This document shows, one piece after another, positions 1 to 7,315 of a stretch of 13,835 nt of DNA (positions within the stretch are counted from its first letter, which is position 1; each line of letters opens with the position of its first letter). The position numbers were made by a program, and so were the translations under genes. Source of the DNA: an uncultured Collinsella sp. (GTDB lineage Bacteria; Actinomycetota; Coriobacteriia; Coriobacteriales; Coriobacteriaceae). Where the stretch lies: contig CATWID010000049.1 of the NCBI GenBank assembly GCA_958350755.1, positions 1 to 13,835 of the forward strand, read 5' to 3'. Under the pieces are notes generated by a model that searched no databases, was not told where the DNA came from, and was given only the letters and a program-made list of their open reading frames with translations.

Positions 1-1
1 C

Positions 2-736
2 GAGTGCGCCTTGCTGCCGACGACGTTCGACGCCATGCTCACGGTCGCGACGACCATGAAGCCACTCGTCGCCTCGCCGGCGAATGCGCTTCCCGCTATC
101 GCGTTCCGTCCCGAGCCGGGCTTGGTCGTGTGTGACCTCGACCTTGTTCGCGAGGCGGACCCCGAGGACCTCAAGCTCGGCTATGCGGTACTTGTTGGCA
201 CCATGCTTTCGAGCAGCAAGTCCCGCTGGAATCAGTTTATTGAGACCGTCCCCGAGATTCTCGCGGGTGAGGAGGTCGCGCTCGTCAATGCCGTTCAATG
301 GTCTCAGACTGCCCGCAAGGACGTACTGATGGCCACGAACCCGAGCGCCCGCCATGCGCTCGATTTTGGCAAGACGGGGGAACGCACCCTGCGCGCCTGC
401 TTGGGAGATGCCGCTTCGCGGGTTCCTGCCTACCAGCTGTTGTCCGAGGGCATGCGCTTTGAGGCACGCCTAGCACATGATGCCTGCGACTTCGATATCG
501 ACTATGTGTTTGATGTCGATGATTGCCTGGAGGACTTTGGAATCGAGGAGCTTGCCTTCGACCTGGGGCCTACCGCGTTTATCGAGGAGTTCCGCAAGCA
601 GCAGTTTGCGCGCTCGAACCGTAGCATGCTGCCGTTGCCCGCGGCGCTTGGCGCCATCCGTCTGACAAATGTCGAGGACGAGGTTCTCGAGCGCCATGCC
701 CAGGCGTATCTGGCTTCTCGTAAGGAACTTCTCTAA
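2..736 (+). CDS. 3-dehydroquinate synthase-family protein, C-terminal part, probably catalytically altered (5' end outside window)
   Basis: The reading frame is open to the left edge, so the true start lies upstream; the TTG at 11 and later ATGs are internal. The protein follows the AroB (shikimate pathway, DAHP to 3-dehydroquinate) pattern almost without gaps. It starts with LLPTTFDAML (family: VPTTLLAMVD), then TMKPLVASPA (family: GGKTAVNHPA), a READPED stretch (family: LPxRE), RHALDFGKT (family: REILNFGHT) and SEGMRFEARLA (family: AIGMxxAARLA). Synteny also supports it, since aroB commonly precedes a pepP/pepQ gene, efp and nusB in actinobacteria. The odd point is that residues normally binding zinc and substrate are replaced. 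No Glu stands at the AEVIKYG site (here GYAVLVG), FGHTFGH reads FGKTGER, and the HGE motif is absent. The Lys of GGKT and the Arg before the NFG motif remain. The activity is therefore uncertain; it may be a pseudoenzyme, a divergent enzyme or part of a fusion. Confidence 0.72.
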   Translation, partial: ECALLPTTFDAMLTVATTMKPLVASPANALPAIAFRPEPGLVVCDLDLVREADPEDLKLGYAVLVGTMLSSSKSRWNQFIETVPEILAGEEVALVNAVQWSQTARKDVLMATNPSARHALDFGKTGERTLRACLGDAASRVPAYQLLSEGMRFEARLAHDACDFDIDYVFDVDDCLEDFGIEELAFDLGPTAFIEEFRKQQFARSNRSMLPLPAALGAIRLTNVEDEVLERHAQAYLASRKELL

Positions 737-742
737 GATTTA

Positions 743-768
743 TTGACATCCATCGTCTTTCGTATCAT
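743..768 (+). promoter_or_regulatory. Possible promoter upstream of the Xaa-Pro peptidase gene
   Basis: A consensus -35 box TTGACA (743-748) is followed by TATCAT (763-768). The spacer is only 14 bp, shorter than the usual 16-18, so this is a weak call. If it is used, the transcript would begin almost exactly at the long hairpin at 774-835. An alternative is TTGCGG (793-798) with TACGTT (815-820) at a 16-bp spacing, lying inside that hairpin. Confidence 0.3.
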
Positions 769-773
769 GTTGA

Positions 774-843
774 GGGGCGGGTTTCCAATCGGTTGCGGAT
801 CGCATGCGATTCCGTACGTTGATTGAGCCCGTCCCGTCTTTTT
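774..843 (+). terminator. Long hairpin with T-run between the AroB-like gene and pepP
   Basis: GGGGCGGG (774-781) pairs with CCCGTCCC (828-835, one G-U). After a small bulge CAATC (786-790) pairs with GATTG (821-825). The loop region holds a perfect 12-bp palindrome (799-810). A five-T run follows at 839-843. It would end the upstream operon. Because no promoter fits between the T-run and the pepP start at 868, it may also act as an attenuator in the pepP leader. Confidence 0.6.
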
Positions 844-867
844 AGAGACAACAAGAAAGGAATCTGC

Positions 868-1998
868 ATGTCTGAGTTTGCTGCCGGTCCTGCCGGTCGT
901 ATCGAGCGTGTCCGTGCCCTGATGGCTGAGCGCGGCTACGACGCTATCGTGGTGCTCGACGAGGCCAATCTTCGTTGGCTTACGGGCGTGAAGGGCGTCT
1001 TCGATTACACCTTCGAGTTCCCGCACGCGGCGTTTATTACGGCTGACCAGTGCTTGTTCCATACCGACTCGCGCTACCTCAACAGCTTTGAGGAGAACAC
1101 GCCTGCCGGCAGCCCCTGGGTCTACGACATGGACGAGGGCACCATCCCCGGTTGGGTCGCCGGCAAGATCGCGGCCAACAAGTGCCGCGTCTGCGCTGTC
1201 GAGGACGACATGCAGATTAACTTCTACCAGGGTATTCAGCGTGGTCTGGAGGATCGCTCCGTCGCCTGTATGTTGCCGCTGATGCATGACGACATTCGCA
1301 AGATGCGCGCCATCAAGGACGCTGAGGAGATCGAGCTCATGCGCCATGCGCAGTCGATCACCGACGCCGCCTTCCAGCATATGCTCGGATTTATTAAACC
1401 CGGCATGACCGAGAAACAGGTTCGCAACGAGCTCGAGAACTTTATGTTCGCCAACGGCGCCGATAGCCTGGCCTTCGGCTCCATCGTGGCGAGCGGCCCC
1501 AACACCGCCAACCCGCATGCCGTTCCGAGCGACCGTGTCATCGAGAAGGGCGACTTTGTCCTCATGGATTACGGCGCGGGCTACTGCGACTATCGCTCCG
1601 ATATGACGCGTACCGTCGTGATGGGCGAGCCTACCCAGGAGCAGCTCGACCTCTATGCGCTCGTGCGCAGTACGCACGAGGAGTGCGTCGCCGCCATCCA
1701 TCCGGGCGTCGAGGGCAACGACATTTTCAAGCTTTCCAAGAAGATCATCGGTGATGCCGGCTATGGCGATTACTACAACCATGGCCTGGGCCACGGCGTC
1801 GGTATCGACATCCACGAGCTGCCCAACTTCAACCGCAGTAAGAATATCATCGAGGTTGGCTCGGTTGTCACCATGGAGCCCGGCGTATACCTGCCCGGTG
1901 TGGGCGGCGTGCGCCTGGAGGACTACGGCGTCGTCACCGAGAACGGCTACGAGCCCTTCACCAAGACCCCGCATGACCTCCACGTCATCGATTGCTAG
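868..1998 (+). CDS. pepP: M24B family Xaa-Pro aminopeptidase/dipeptidase
   Basis: A cytosolic metallopeptidase that removes residues N-terminal to proline. The 376-residue protein has an N-terminal creatinase-like domain (about 1-130) and a C-terminal pita-bread catalytic domain. All five metal ligands expected for the M24 family are present: Asp234 (LMDYGAGY), Asp245 (RSDMTRT), His309 (GLGHGVG), Glu337 (MEPGVY) and Glu351 (VRLEDYG). The start at 868 is chosen because AAGAAAGG lies 7 nt upstream, the same ribosome-binding site used by efp. The frame opens 45 nt earlier, but no good binding site is seen there. It is followed by a strong terminator, so it is probably a single-gene unit or the last gene of the upstream operon. 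Whether it is the aminopeptidase P or the prolidase type cannot be settled from motifs alone, so the symbol is approximate. Confidence 0.9.
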   Translation: MSEFAAGPAGRIERVRALMAERGYDAIVVLDEANLRWLTGVKGVFDYTFEFPHAAFITADQCLFHTDSRYLNSFEENTPAGSPWVYDMDEGTIPGWVAGKIAANKCRVCAVEDDMQINFYQGIQRGLEDRSVACMLPLMHDDIRKMRAIKDAEEIELMRHAQSITDAAFQHMLGFIKPGMTEKQVRNELENFMFANGADSLAFGSIVASGPNTANPHAVPSDRVIEKGDFVLMDYGAGYCDYRSDMTRTVVMGEPTQEQLDLYALVRSTHEECVAAIHPGVEGNDIFKLSKKIIGDAGYGDYYNHGLGHGVGIDIHELPNFNRSKNIIEVGSVVTMEPGVYLPGVGGVRLEDYGVVTENGYEPFTKTPHDLHVIDC

Positions 1999-2020
1999 CC
2001 CATTTCGAAAGATTTTTGGT

Positions 2021-2063
2021 GCGGGGCGTCCGGAGCAATTCGGACGCCCCGCGTTCTCTTTTT
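2021..2063 (+). terminator. Strong intrinsic terminator after pepP
   Basis: A perfect 12-bp GC-rich stem (2021-2032 with 2041-2052) and an 8-nt loop are followed by a T-rich tail at 2054-2063 that ends in five Ts. Confidence 0.93.
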
Positions 2064-2094
2064 ATGCGCTCGCTGCAGGCGCCGTCTGCAAGTG

Positions 2095-2100
2095 TATAAT
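2095..2100 (+). promoter_or_regulatory. -10 box of the efp operon promoter
   Basis: A perfect TATAAT lies 58 nt before the efp start and just after the pepP terminator. The matching -35 region is weak (GCTGCA at 2072-2077, 17-bp spacing). This is the only clear promoter for the seven-gene run that follows. Confidence 0.65.
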
Positions 2101-2157
2101 TTCGGTCGTATGTAATTTGGACGCTTGTGCGTTCTGCCTATAACAAGAAAGGTCGCT

Positions 2158-2721
2158 ATGCCTACCATTTCTACCGCCGACTTCAAGAACGGCCTCGGTC
2201 TCCGCATTAAGGACAAGGTCTACACCATCGTCGAGTTCCAGCATGTCAAGCCGGGCAAGGGTGGCGCGTTTGTGCGCTACAAGACCCGCGACATCAAGAG
2301 CGGCCGCGTCGTCGAGAATACCTGCAACGCCGGCACCAAGTTCGAGAGCGTCATGCTCACCACCCGTGAGTTCCAGTACCTCTACAACGATGGCACCGAC
2401 TACATCTTCATGGACAATGAGACCTATGAGCAGGTTCCCGTTCCCGAGGACATGGTGGGCGAGAACTCCAAGTGGCTGCGCGAGAACGACATCTGCCAGC
2501 TGCTCTTCGCCGACGATGAGCTCATGGGCGTGACCCCGCCGATGTTCATCGAGACCACCATTGTCCAGACCGACCCGGGCTTTAAGGGCGACACCGTCCA
2601 GGGTTCCACCAAGCCGGCCACGATCGACACCGGCGCTGTCATCCAGGTCCCCATGTACCTCAATGAGGGCGAGGTCATCAAGGTTGACACCCGCGACGGC
2701 AAGTTCGTCTCCCGCGTCTAG
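2158..2721 (+). CDS. efp: Translation elongation factor P
   Basis: EF-P binds between the P and E sites of the ribosome and relieves stalling at polyproline stretches. The 187-residue length is normal for the family. It has an N-terminal KOW-like domain (about 1-65), then two OB-fold domains ending in the usual DGKFVSRV-type C-terminus. The tip loop KPGKGGAF carries Lys34, the position that is lysylated, rhamnosylated (as Arg) or 5-aminopentanolated in other bacteria. No modification enzyme is encoded in this window. The start at 2158 has AAGAAAGG five nt upstream, and the MPTISTADFKNG beginning matches the family. It is the first gene of the housekeeping operon. Confidence 0.97.
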   Translation: MPTISTADFKNGLGLRIKDKVYTIVEFQHVKPGKGGAFVRYKTRDIKSGRVVENTCNAGTKFESVMLTTREFQYLYNDGTDYIFMDNETYEQVPVPEDMVGENSKWLRENDICQLLFADDELMGVTPPMFIETTIVQTDPGFKGDTVQGSTKPATIDTGAVIQVPMYLNEGEVIKVDTRDGKFVSRV

Positions 2722-2745
2722 CAACCAACTCTTCTAGGAGGACTC

Positions 2746-3108
2746 ATGCCCCAGGAAATCAAGATTGACGGCATCGGCATTTCGCCCGATGTTCTGACCG
2801 CCATTGTCTCGCGCGCCGTGTCCGATGTCGAGGGCATCGCCTCCGTTGGCGTCAAGGACCTTGCCACCAACCTTGTCTCCATGATGCTCTCGTCCAAGGC
2901 CCCGGCTTCCGAGCCGGCGGTCGAGACCGAGGTCGTCGGCGACAAGCTCGCACTCACCGTGCGCGTTGTGGTGTTCTTTGGCTATCCGTTCAAGAAACTC
3001 GCCGAGGCCGTTCGCGCTGCCGTGGTCGCTGCCATCGATGCCCAGGTGGGCGTTGAGGTCGAGCGCGTTGACGTTTGCATCGACGGCCTCGTTTTCCCCA
3101 AGGAGTAA
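2746..3108 (+). CDS. Asp23/Gls24 family (YqhY-like) envelope stress response protein
   Basis: A small 120-residue soluble protein. It starts with the family pattern IGISPDVLTAIVSRAVSDVEGI and ends with the paired strand motif VERVDVCIDGLVF. No signal peptide or membrane segment is seen. Gls24/Asp23 proteins are linked to cell-envelope homeostasis. The nusB-adjacent member YqhY of Bacillus subtilis is tied to lipid (acetyl-CoA carboxylase) control, and the same position next to nusB here supports a YqhY-like role. That role is an inference from context. The start is fixed by AGGAGGA at 2736-2742. The gene sits 24 nt after efp and three nt before nusB. Confidence 0.9.
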   Translation: MPQEIKIDGIGISPDVLTAIVSRAVSDVEGIASVGVKDLATNLVSMMLSSKAPASEPAVETEVVGDKLALTVRVVVFFGYPFKKLAEAVRAAVVAAIDAQVGVEVERVDVCIDGLVFPKE

Positions 3109-3111
3109 CCT

Positions 3112-3699
3112 TTGAGCCTTAAGGTTTATCGCGGGCGTACGCTTGCCCGCAGTCAGGCGCTGCAGCTGCTGTTCCAGGCCGAGGCCACGGACAGCCCGCT
3201 CGAGCGCGTCCTCGAGGGCGATTTCCTGATCTCGAAGGGCCCCCTCGACCCCTATGCGCTGGAGCTGTGCCGCGGTGCCTACGAGCATATCGATCGCATC
3301 GACTGTGCCCTGCGCGCCGTCGCCAAGAACTGGGATCTTATGCGCATGCCCGGCGCCGACCGCAATCTGCTGCGTATCGCCGTCTACGAGATGCGCTTCC
3401 TCACCGACGAAGAGGTCTCGGACGCCATCGTGATCAACGAGGCCGTTGAGCTTGCCAAGGCCTATGGGACCGACCAGTCCGCGTCGTTCGTCAACGGCGT
3501 GCTGGGCAAGATCGCTCGCAGCGAGGAGCTGCCGGGTGAGGACCTGTACCAGGAGCTGCTGGCCGAGGATCGCGCTCGCGAGGAGGCCCAGGCTGCCGAG
3601 GCTGCCGCCAAGGTCGCTGCCGCTCAGGCTACCGCCGGTGTACTTGCCGAGGATGTGGACGCTGCTGAGGCCGTCGAGGCCGACTCCGTCGAGGAGTAG
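3112..3699 (+). CDS. nusB: Transcription antitermination factor NusB with an extended acidic tail
   Basis: NusB binds boxA RNA with NusE (S10) in rRNA antitermination complexes. The core (about residues 1-140) shows the helical family motifs ARSQALQLLFQAE near the start, then DRNLLRIAVYEM, AIVINEAVELAKAYGT and FVNGVLGKIAR. The start is a TTG at 3112, supported by AAGGAG (3100-3105) overlapping the end of the previous gene; no ATG fits. After the core the protein runs on for almost 60 residues of Ala/Glu/Asp-rich low-complexity sequence, making it 195 residues against about 130-150 usually. The tail is probably disordered. Confidence 0.95.
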   Translation: MSLKVYRGRTLARSQALQLLFQAEATDSPLERVLEGDFLISKGPLDPYALELCRGAYEHIDRIDCALRAVAKNWDLMRMPGADRNLLRIAVYEMRFLTDEEVSDAIVINEAVELAKAYGTDQSASFVNGVLGKIARSEELPGEDLYQELLAEDRAREEAQAAEAAAKVAAAQATAGVLAEDVDAAEAVEADSVEE

Positions 3700-3701
3700 C
3701 C

Positions 3702-3941
3702 ATGCCAGAGGGTTCCGTCCGCAACTTTGATGAGATTTCGGACCGTCTGGACCAGATCATCGCTACCGTTCGCTCCAAGGATACGTCCTTGGAGCGTTCA
3801 CTCGATCTGTTTGACGAGGCGATTGAGCTGGGCTCCCGCGCGGTCGATATGGTCGACAAGTTTGAGCTGACGCCTCGTGAGGCCGATAAGCTCGAGCAGG
3901 AATACGATGAGGATGCGGCAAACGAATCCCAGGATAGCTAG
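3702..3941 (+). CDS. xseB: Exodeoxyribonuclease VII small subunit
   Basis: A 79-residue protein with the XseB signature: FDEISDRLDQIIATV, then SLERSLDLFDEAIELG and a late acidic helix. XseB wraps the large subunit XseA in the complex that degrades single-stranded DNA. The start at 3702 is two nt after the nusB stop, with GAGGAG (3691-3696) as the ribosome-binding site inside the end of nusB. The partner xseA, often adjacent, is not in this window and must lie elsewhere. The last residues are acidic and polar (QEYDEDAANESQDS). Confidence 0.9.
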   Translation: MPEGSVRNFDEISDRLDQIIATVRSKDTSLERSLDLFDEAIELGSRAVDMVDKFELTPREADKLEQEYDEDAANESQDS

Positions 3942-3976
3942 GCCGCATCTCCGGATACGAATGGTTGATGGCATTC

Positions 3977-4780
3977 ATGAAACGCGTGCGTCTCGATGAC
4001 GAACTGATTTCACAGGGCATCTGCGCCGATCGCGCGGATGCCCTTCGCACTCTTATGGCCGGCTTGGTCTCGAGTGGCGGCGAGCGCTTGACTTCGCCGG
4101 GCCTTAAGGTGACCCCGGGCCTGCCGCTGCACGTGAAGGGGCGCATTCCCTATGTTGGCCGCGGCGGGCTTAAGCTCGAAGGCGCGCTCGATGCGTTTGG
4201 CATCAATCCGACGGGCCTTGCCTGTCTGGATGTGGGCTGCTCTACCGGCGGCTTTACCGATTGCCTGCTCAAGCGCGGAGCTTCGACCGTTGTCTCGGTG
4301 GACGTGGGCCGTGCCCAGTTTGATTGGTCGCTGCGTCAGGACGATCGCGTGACGCTGCATGAGCGCACAAACGTGACGCAGCTGCCTGAGCTTGGCTATG
4401 CCGGCGCCATCGACCTGACTGTGTGTGATGTCTCGTTTACCAGCATCGCGAATATCATCGACGCCGTGCTGGCGTGCCTGAAGCCTTCGGGTTCGTTCTG
4501 CACGCTCGTAAAGCCCCAGTTTGAGGCGCCGGCTGCGCTGGTGGGCGAGGGCGGTATCGTGACCGACCCCGCCGTCCGCCGCGATACGCTCGTGGCGGCG
4601 ATTGAGCTTTTTGCCGCCAAGGGCCTGTTCCCGCTTGACGTGTGCGTGTCGCCCATCCATGGCGCTAAGGGCAACGTTGAGTTTTTCTTGTACGGCACAA
4701 GGTTTGTCCCCGGGGAGCGCGCCGACGATGAGCTGCAATCCCAGGTATCGGCTTTGAGCGAGAAAGCTGCAACGCTATGA
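3977..4780 (+). CDS. tlyA: TlyA family rRNA 2'-O-methyltransferase (hemolysin-A type)
   Basis: TlyA proteins add 2'-O-methyl groups to 16S/23S rRNA cytidines using S-adenosylmethionine. An S4 RNA-binding domain fills about residues 1-62 (RLDDELISQG, RADALRTLMAGLV), followed by an FtsJ-like Rossmann domain with LDVGCSTGGFTD at 84-95. The K-D-K-E catalytic set of the FtsJ fold is visible as Lys66 (RGGLKL), Asp151 (CDVSF), Lys179 (VKPQFE) and Glu235 (NVEFF). I chose ATG 3977 because MKRVRLDDEL matches the usual TlyA beginning. ATG 3968 and TTG 3965 in the same frame are alternatives, and none has a strong ribosome-binding site. The stop overlaps the nadK start (ATGA). Confidence 0.93.
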   Translation: MKRVRLDDELISQGICADRADALRTLMAGLVSSGGERLTSPGLKVTPGLPLHVKGRIPYVGRGGLKLEGALDAFGINPTGLACLDVGCSTGGFTDCLLKRGASTVVSVDVGRAQFDWSLRQDDRVTLHERTNVTQLPELGYAGAIDLTVCDVSFTSIANIIDAVLACLKPSGSFCTLVKPQFEAPAALVGEGGIVTDPAVRRDTLVAAIELFAAKGLFPLDVCVSPIHGAKGNVEFFLYGTRFVPGERADDELQSQVSALSEKAATL

Positions 4781-5637
4781 AGGTCTTTCTGGTTCCCAAT
4801 TACTACAAGCAAGAGGCGGTCGAGAGCGGCCTGATGCTCGAGCTTTGGCTTTCGCGCCAGGGCTACGAGGTCGCATGGGCGACCGATCAGCGATCGAAGA
4901 TTCAAACCACGCCTGATATTGACGGCTCAGATCTGGTCATTACACTCGGCGGCGACGGTACGTTGCTGCGCGCTGCCCGCATCCTCAACCATCGCGAGAT
5001 TCCTATCCTTGGTCTTTCCTATGGTCACCTGGGCTTTTTAACTGCTGCGAGCCCCGAGGAGCGCGACATTCTGCAGGTCGTGAGCGATGCCCTGTCCGGC
5101 GAGCTGCACGTGAGCCGCCGCGCCACCATCGCCGCGGATATCGTGTCCGTGCGCGAAGACGGCACGAAGGATGTCGTGCGCACGTTTGCCCTCAACGATA
5201 TGGCACTTACGCGCGGCCCCCTGTCCGATATGGTTGAGTTTGACATCACGGTGTCCGGCCATCATATTGATCGCCTGCGCGGCGATGGTGTGGTCGTATC
5301 GACGGCGACCGGCTCCACCGGCTACGCGCTTTCCGCCGGCGGCCCCATCGTCAGCCCCGATTACTCGGGTATGGTCTGTGTGCCCATCGCCCCGCATACC
5401 ATTCAGGCTCGCGCCTTTTTGACCTCGCCGAGTGATGTAGTCGAGATCTTTATGTCCGATGATCGCCCGAGTGTGCCGGCCATTGCCATCGACGGACAGT
5501 TTATTACCTGCGATGGCACGGTCGAGAGCGTGGCCGTGCGTCGCGGTCCCGGCGATGTGCTGCTGCTGGATTACGGCCCCGAGAGCTTCTATAACTCGGT
5601 GAGCCGCGTGTTCTACGGAGTGCGTCATGATCGATGA
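4777..5637 (+). CDS. nadK: NAD kinase
   Basis: Phosphorylates NAD to NADP in the cytosol, using ATP or polyphosphate. The 286-residue protein contains the catalytic GGDGT motif at 58-62, GHLGFLT after it, the NDMALTRG motif starting at Asn140, and TATGSTGYALSAGGPI at 176-191, all in family order. Its ATG overlaps the tlyA stop by the ATGA arrangement and its end overlaps recN by 11 nt, so translation of the three is probably coupled. The tlyA-nadK-recN order is common in Gram-positive bacteria, though the argR gene often found between nadK and recN is absent. Confidence 0.96.
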   Translation: MKVFLVPNYYKQEAVESGLMLELWLSRQGYEVAWATDQRSKIQTTPDIDGSDLVITLGGDGTLLRAARILNHREIPILGLSYGHLGFLTAASPEERDILQVVSDALSGELHVSRRATIAADIVSVREDGTKDVVRTFALNDMALTRGPLSDMVEFDITVSGHHIDRLRGDGVVVSTATGSTGYALSAGGPIVSPDYSGMVCVPIAPHTIQARAFLTSPSDVVEIFMSDDRPSVPAIAIDGQFITCDGTVESVAVRRGPGDVLLLDYGPESFYNSVSRVFYGVRHDR

Positions 5638-7255
5638 GCTGCAGGTTTCCAACATTGCACTCATTCGCGAGGCGGCGTTGGTTCCGAGTGCGGGCCTGAC
5701 TGTCCTGACCGGCGAGACCGGCGCCGGTAAGACCGCGCTGCTCTCGGCCCTCAAGCTTATTTTGGGCGAGCGCGCGGATTCGTCGACGGTGCGCGAGGGC
5801 GAGGCGCTGGCGAGCGTCGAGGCGCGCCTGTTCGACGGTCCGCACGACACGGAGGGGTTCACCGTACAGCGTAGCCTTTCTGCCGAGGGCCGCAGCCGCG
5901 TAAAAATTGACGGCCGCATCGCCAGCGTGCGTGAGCTTTCGGAGCGCGTCGGCGTGAAGATGGATCTTTGCGGTCAGCACGAGCACCAGCGCCTCCTCGA
6001 TCCGGCGCATCACGTTGCCATGGTCGATGCCTGGGCAGGGCGCACGGCGCTTGAGGCGCTCGAGAAGTATCGCGCCTGTTTTAAGGCTTCGCGTGTCGCC
6101 GCCAAGGAGCTTCGCCGTGTGGAGGAAGCCTCACGCGCGCAGGGGAGTCGCGTCGAGGAGGCGCGCTTCGCCCTGGAGCGTATCGCCGAGGTCGACCCCA
6201 GGCCGGGTGAGTATGAGGAGCTCGAGGAGCTGCTGCCGCGCTCCGAGCATGCCGAGGTGCTGGTGGCGACGGCCAACGATGCCCATGCATCGCTTACTTC
6301 CGAAGGGGGAGCGCTCGATGCCGTGAACGGCGCCGTGGCAGAGCTTTCCCGTATGGCTACCGTCGATCGCAAACTGGGTGACATTGCCGATGCGCTTTCG
6401 GATGCCTGTATCTCCCTTGAGGATTGCGCGAACGAGCTTCGTTCCTATCGCGATGGCGTCGCCTTCGACCCGCGCGAGCTCGCTCGCATGCGTGAGCGGT
6501 ATTCCGACCTCAAGGGTCTGTTGCGTCAGTGGGGTCCCACTATGGACGATGTTTTCGCCATGCGCGATCGCTCGCAAGAACTGCTGTCCCTGGTCGATGA
6601 TGGCGATGAGCAGATTAAAAAGGCGCGTGAGGCACTCGGGAGCGCCGAGCGCGAGTTGTTTGCCGCTGCCAAGGCACTTAAGCGCGCTCGCAATACGGCG
6701 GCCCCGCGCTTCTGCCACGAGGTTGGCCGCCAGATGGCTCGCCTGGAGATGGGCGGCGCCGAGCTCGTCTGGGAGTCGCGCGATCTTCCCCGTGCTGAGT
6801 GGACGCCCGTTGGTCCTTCGAGCTACGAGCTGCTATACCGCAGCGGTGCCGGCTTGACGCCGCGTCCCCTGCGTCGAATTGCGTCGGGCGGCGAGCTCAG
6901 CCGCGTCATGCTGGCAAGTAAGGTTGTCCTCGGTAACGCGGACGGTGTTGATACACTGGTGTTTGACGAGGTCGATGCTGGTGTCGGCGGCTCCACGGCT
7001 CGTGCTCTTGCTGGTGTGCTGGCCGATCTTGCCGCTACGCATCAAGTGATTGTCGTAACCCACTTGGCGCAAGTCGCCGTCATGGCCGACAAGCATTATG
7101 TTGTCAGCAAGGAGCCGGGCGATGTTCCCCAGACGCATTTGGACGAGGTAACCGGCGAAGCGCGTACCGCCGAGATTGCCCGCATGTTGAGCGGCGATCA
7201 GTCCGAGGCAAGCTTGGCCCACGCAAAGCAGATGCTCGAAGAAGTTCGAGGCTAG
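5627..7255 (+). CDS. recN: DNA repair protein RecN
   Basis: An SMC-like ATPase that acts early in double-strand break repair. The 542-residue protein has Walker A GETGAGKT at 29-36, the CGQHEHQRLLDP motif that follows in RecN, and a central coiled-coil region rich in Glu, Arg and Ala. The ABC signature ASGGELSRVML is at 419-429, Walker B LVFDEVDAGVGG has Asp447/Glu448, and the VTHLAQVA switch follows. The start has ACGGAG (5615-5620) within the end of nadK. It is the last gene of the operon; only an inverted repeat lies between it and the convergent regulator gene. Confidence 0.97.
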   Translation: MIDELQVSNIALIREAALVPSAGLTVLTGETGAGKTALLSALKLILGERADSSTVREGEALASVEARLFDGPHDTEGFTVQRSLSAEGRSRVKIDGRIASVRELSERVGVKMDLCGQHEHQRLLDPAHHVAMVDAWAGRTALEALEKYRACFKASRVAAKELRRVEEASRAQGSRVEEARFALERIAEVDPRPGEYEELEELLPRSEHAEVLVATANDAHASLTSEGGALDAVNGAVAELSRMATVDRKLGDIADALSDACISLEDCANELRSYRDGVAFDPRELARMRERYSDLKGLLRQWGPTMDDVFAMRDRSQELLSLVDDGDEQIKKAREALGSAERELFAAAKALKRARNTAAPRFCHEVGRQMARLEMGGAELVWESRDLPRAEWTPVGPSSYELLYRSGAGLTPRPLRRIASGGELSRVMLASKVVLGNADGVDTLVFDEVDAGVGGSTARALAGVLADLAATHQVIVVTHLAQVAVMADKHYVVSKEPGDVPQTHLDEVTGEARTAEIARMLSGDQSEASLAHAKQMLEEVRG

Positions 7256-7273
7256 GTCGTATCAGCGGTGTTG

Positions 7274-7307
7274 GTGGGACAAAATAGACTGAAATTTTTT
7301 GTCCCAC
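7274..7307. repeat. Inverted repeat between convergent recN and rpiR-type genes
   Basis: GTGGGACAAAA (7274-7284) and its exact complement TTTTGTCCCAC (7297-7307) are separated by 12 nt. It may end transcription from both sides. However, the A/T run lies at the loop side of the stem and not after it, so it is not a textbook intrinsic terminator. A protein-binding site is the other option. Confidence 0.7.
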
Positions 7308-7315
7308 TACGCGTT

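Noticed and set aside
733..1983. 416-codon minus-strand frame opposite pepP
   Set aside because: Antisense shadow; pepP has all five metal ligands and a ribosome-binding site.
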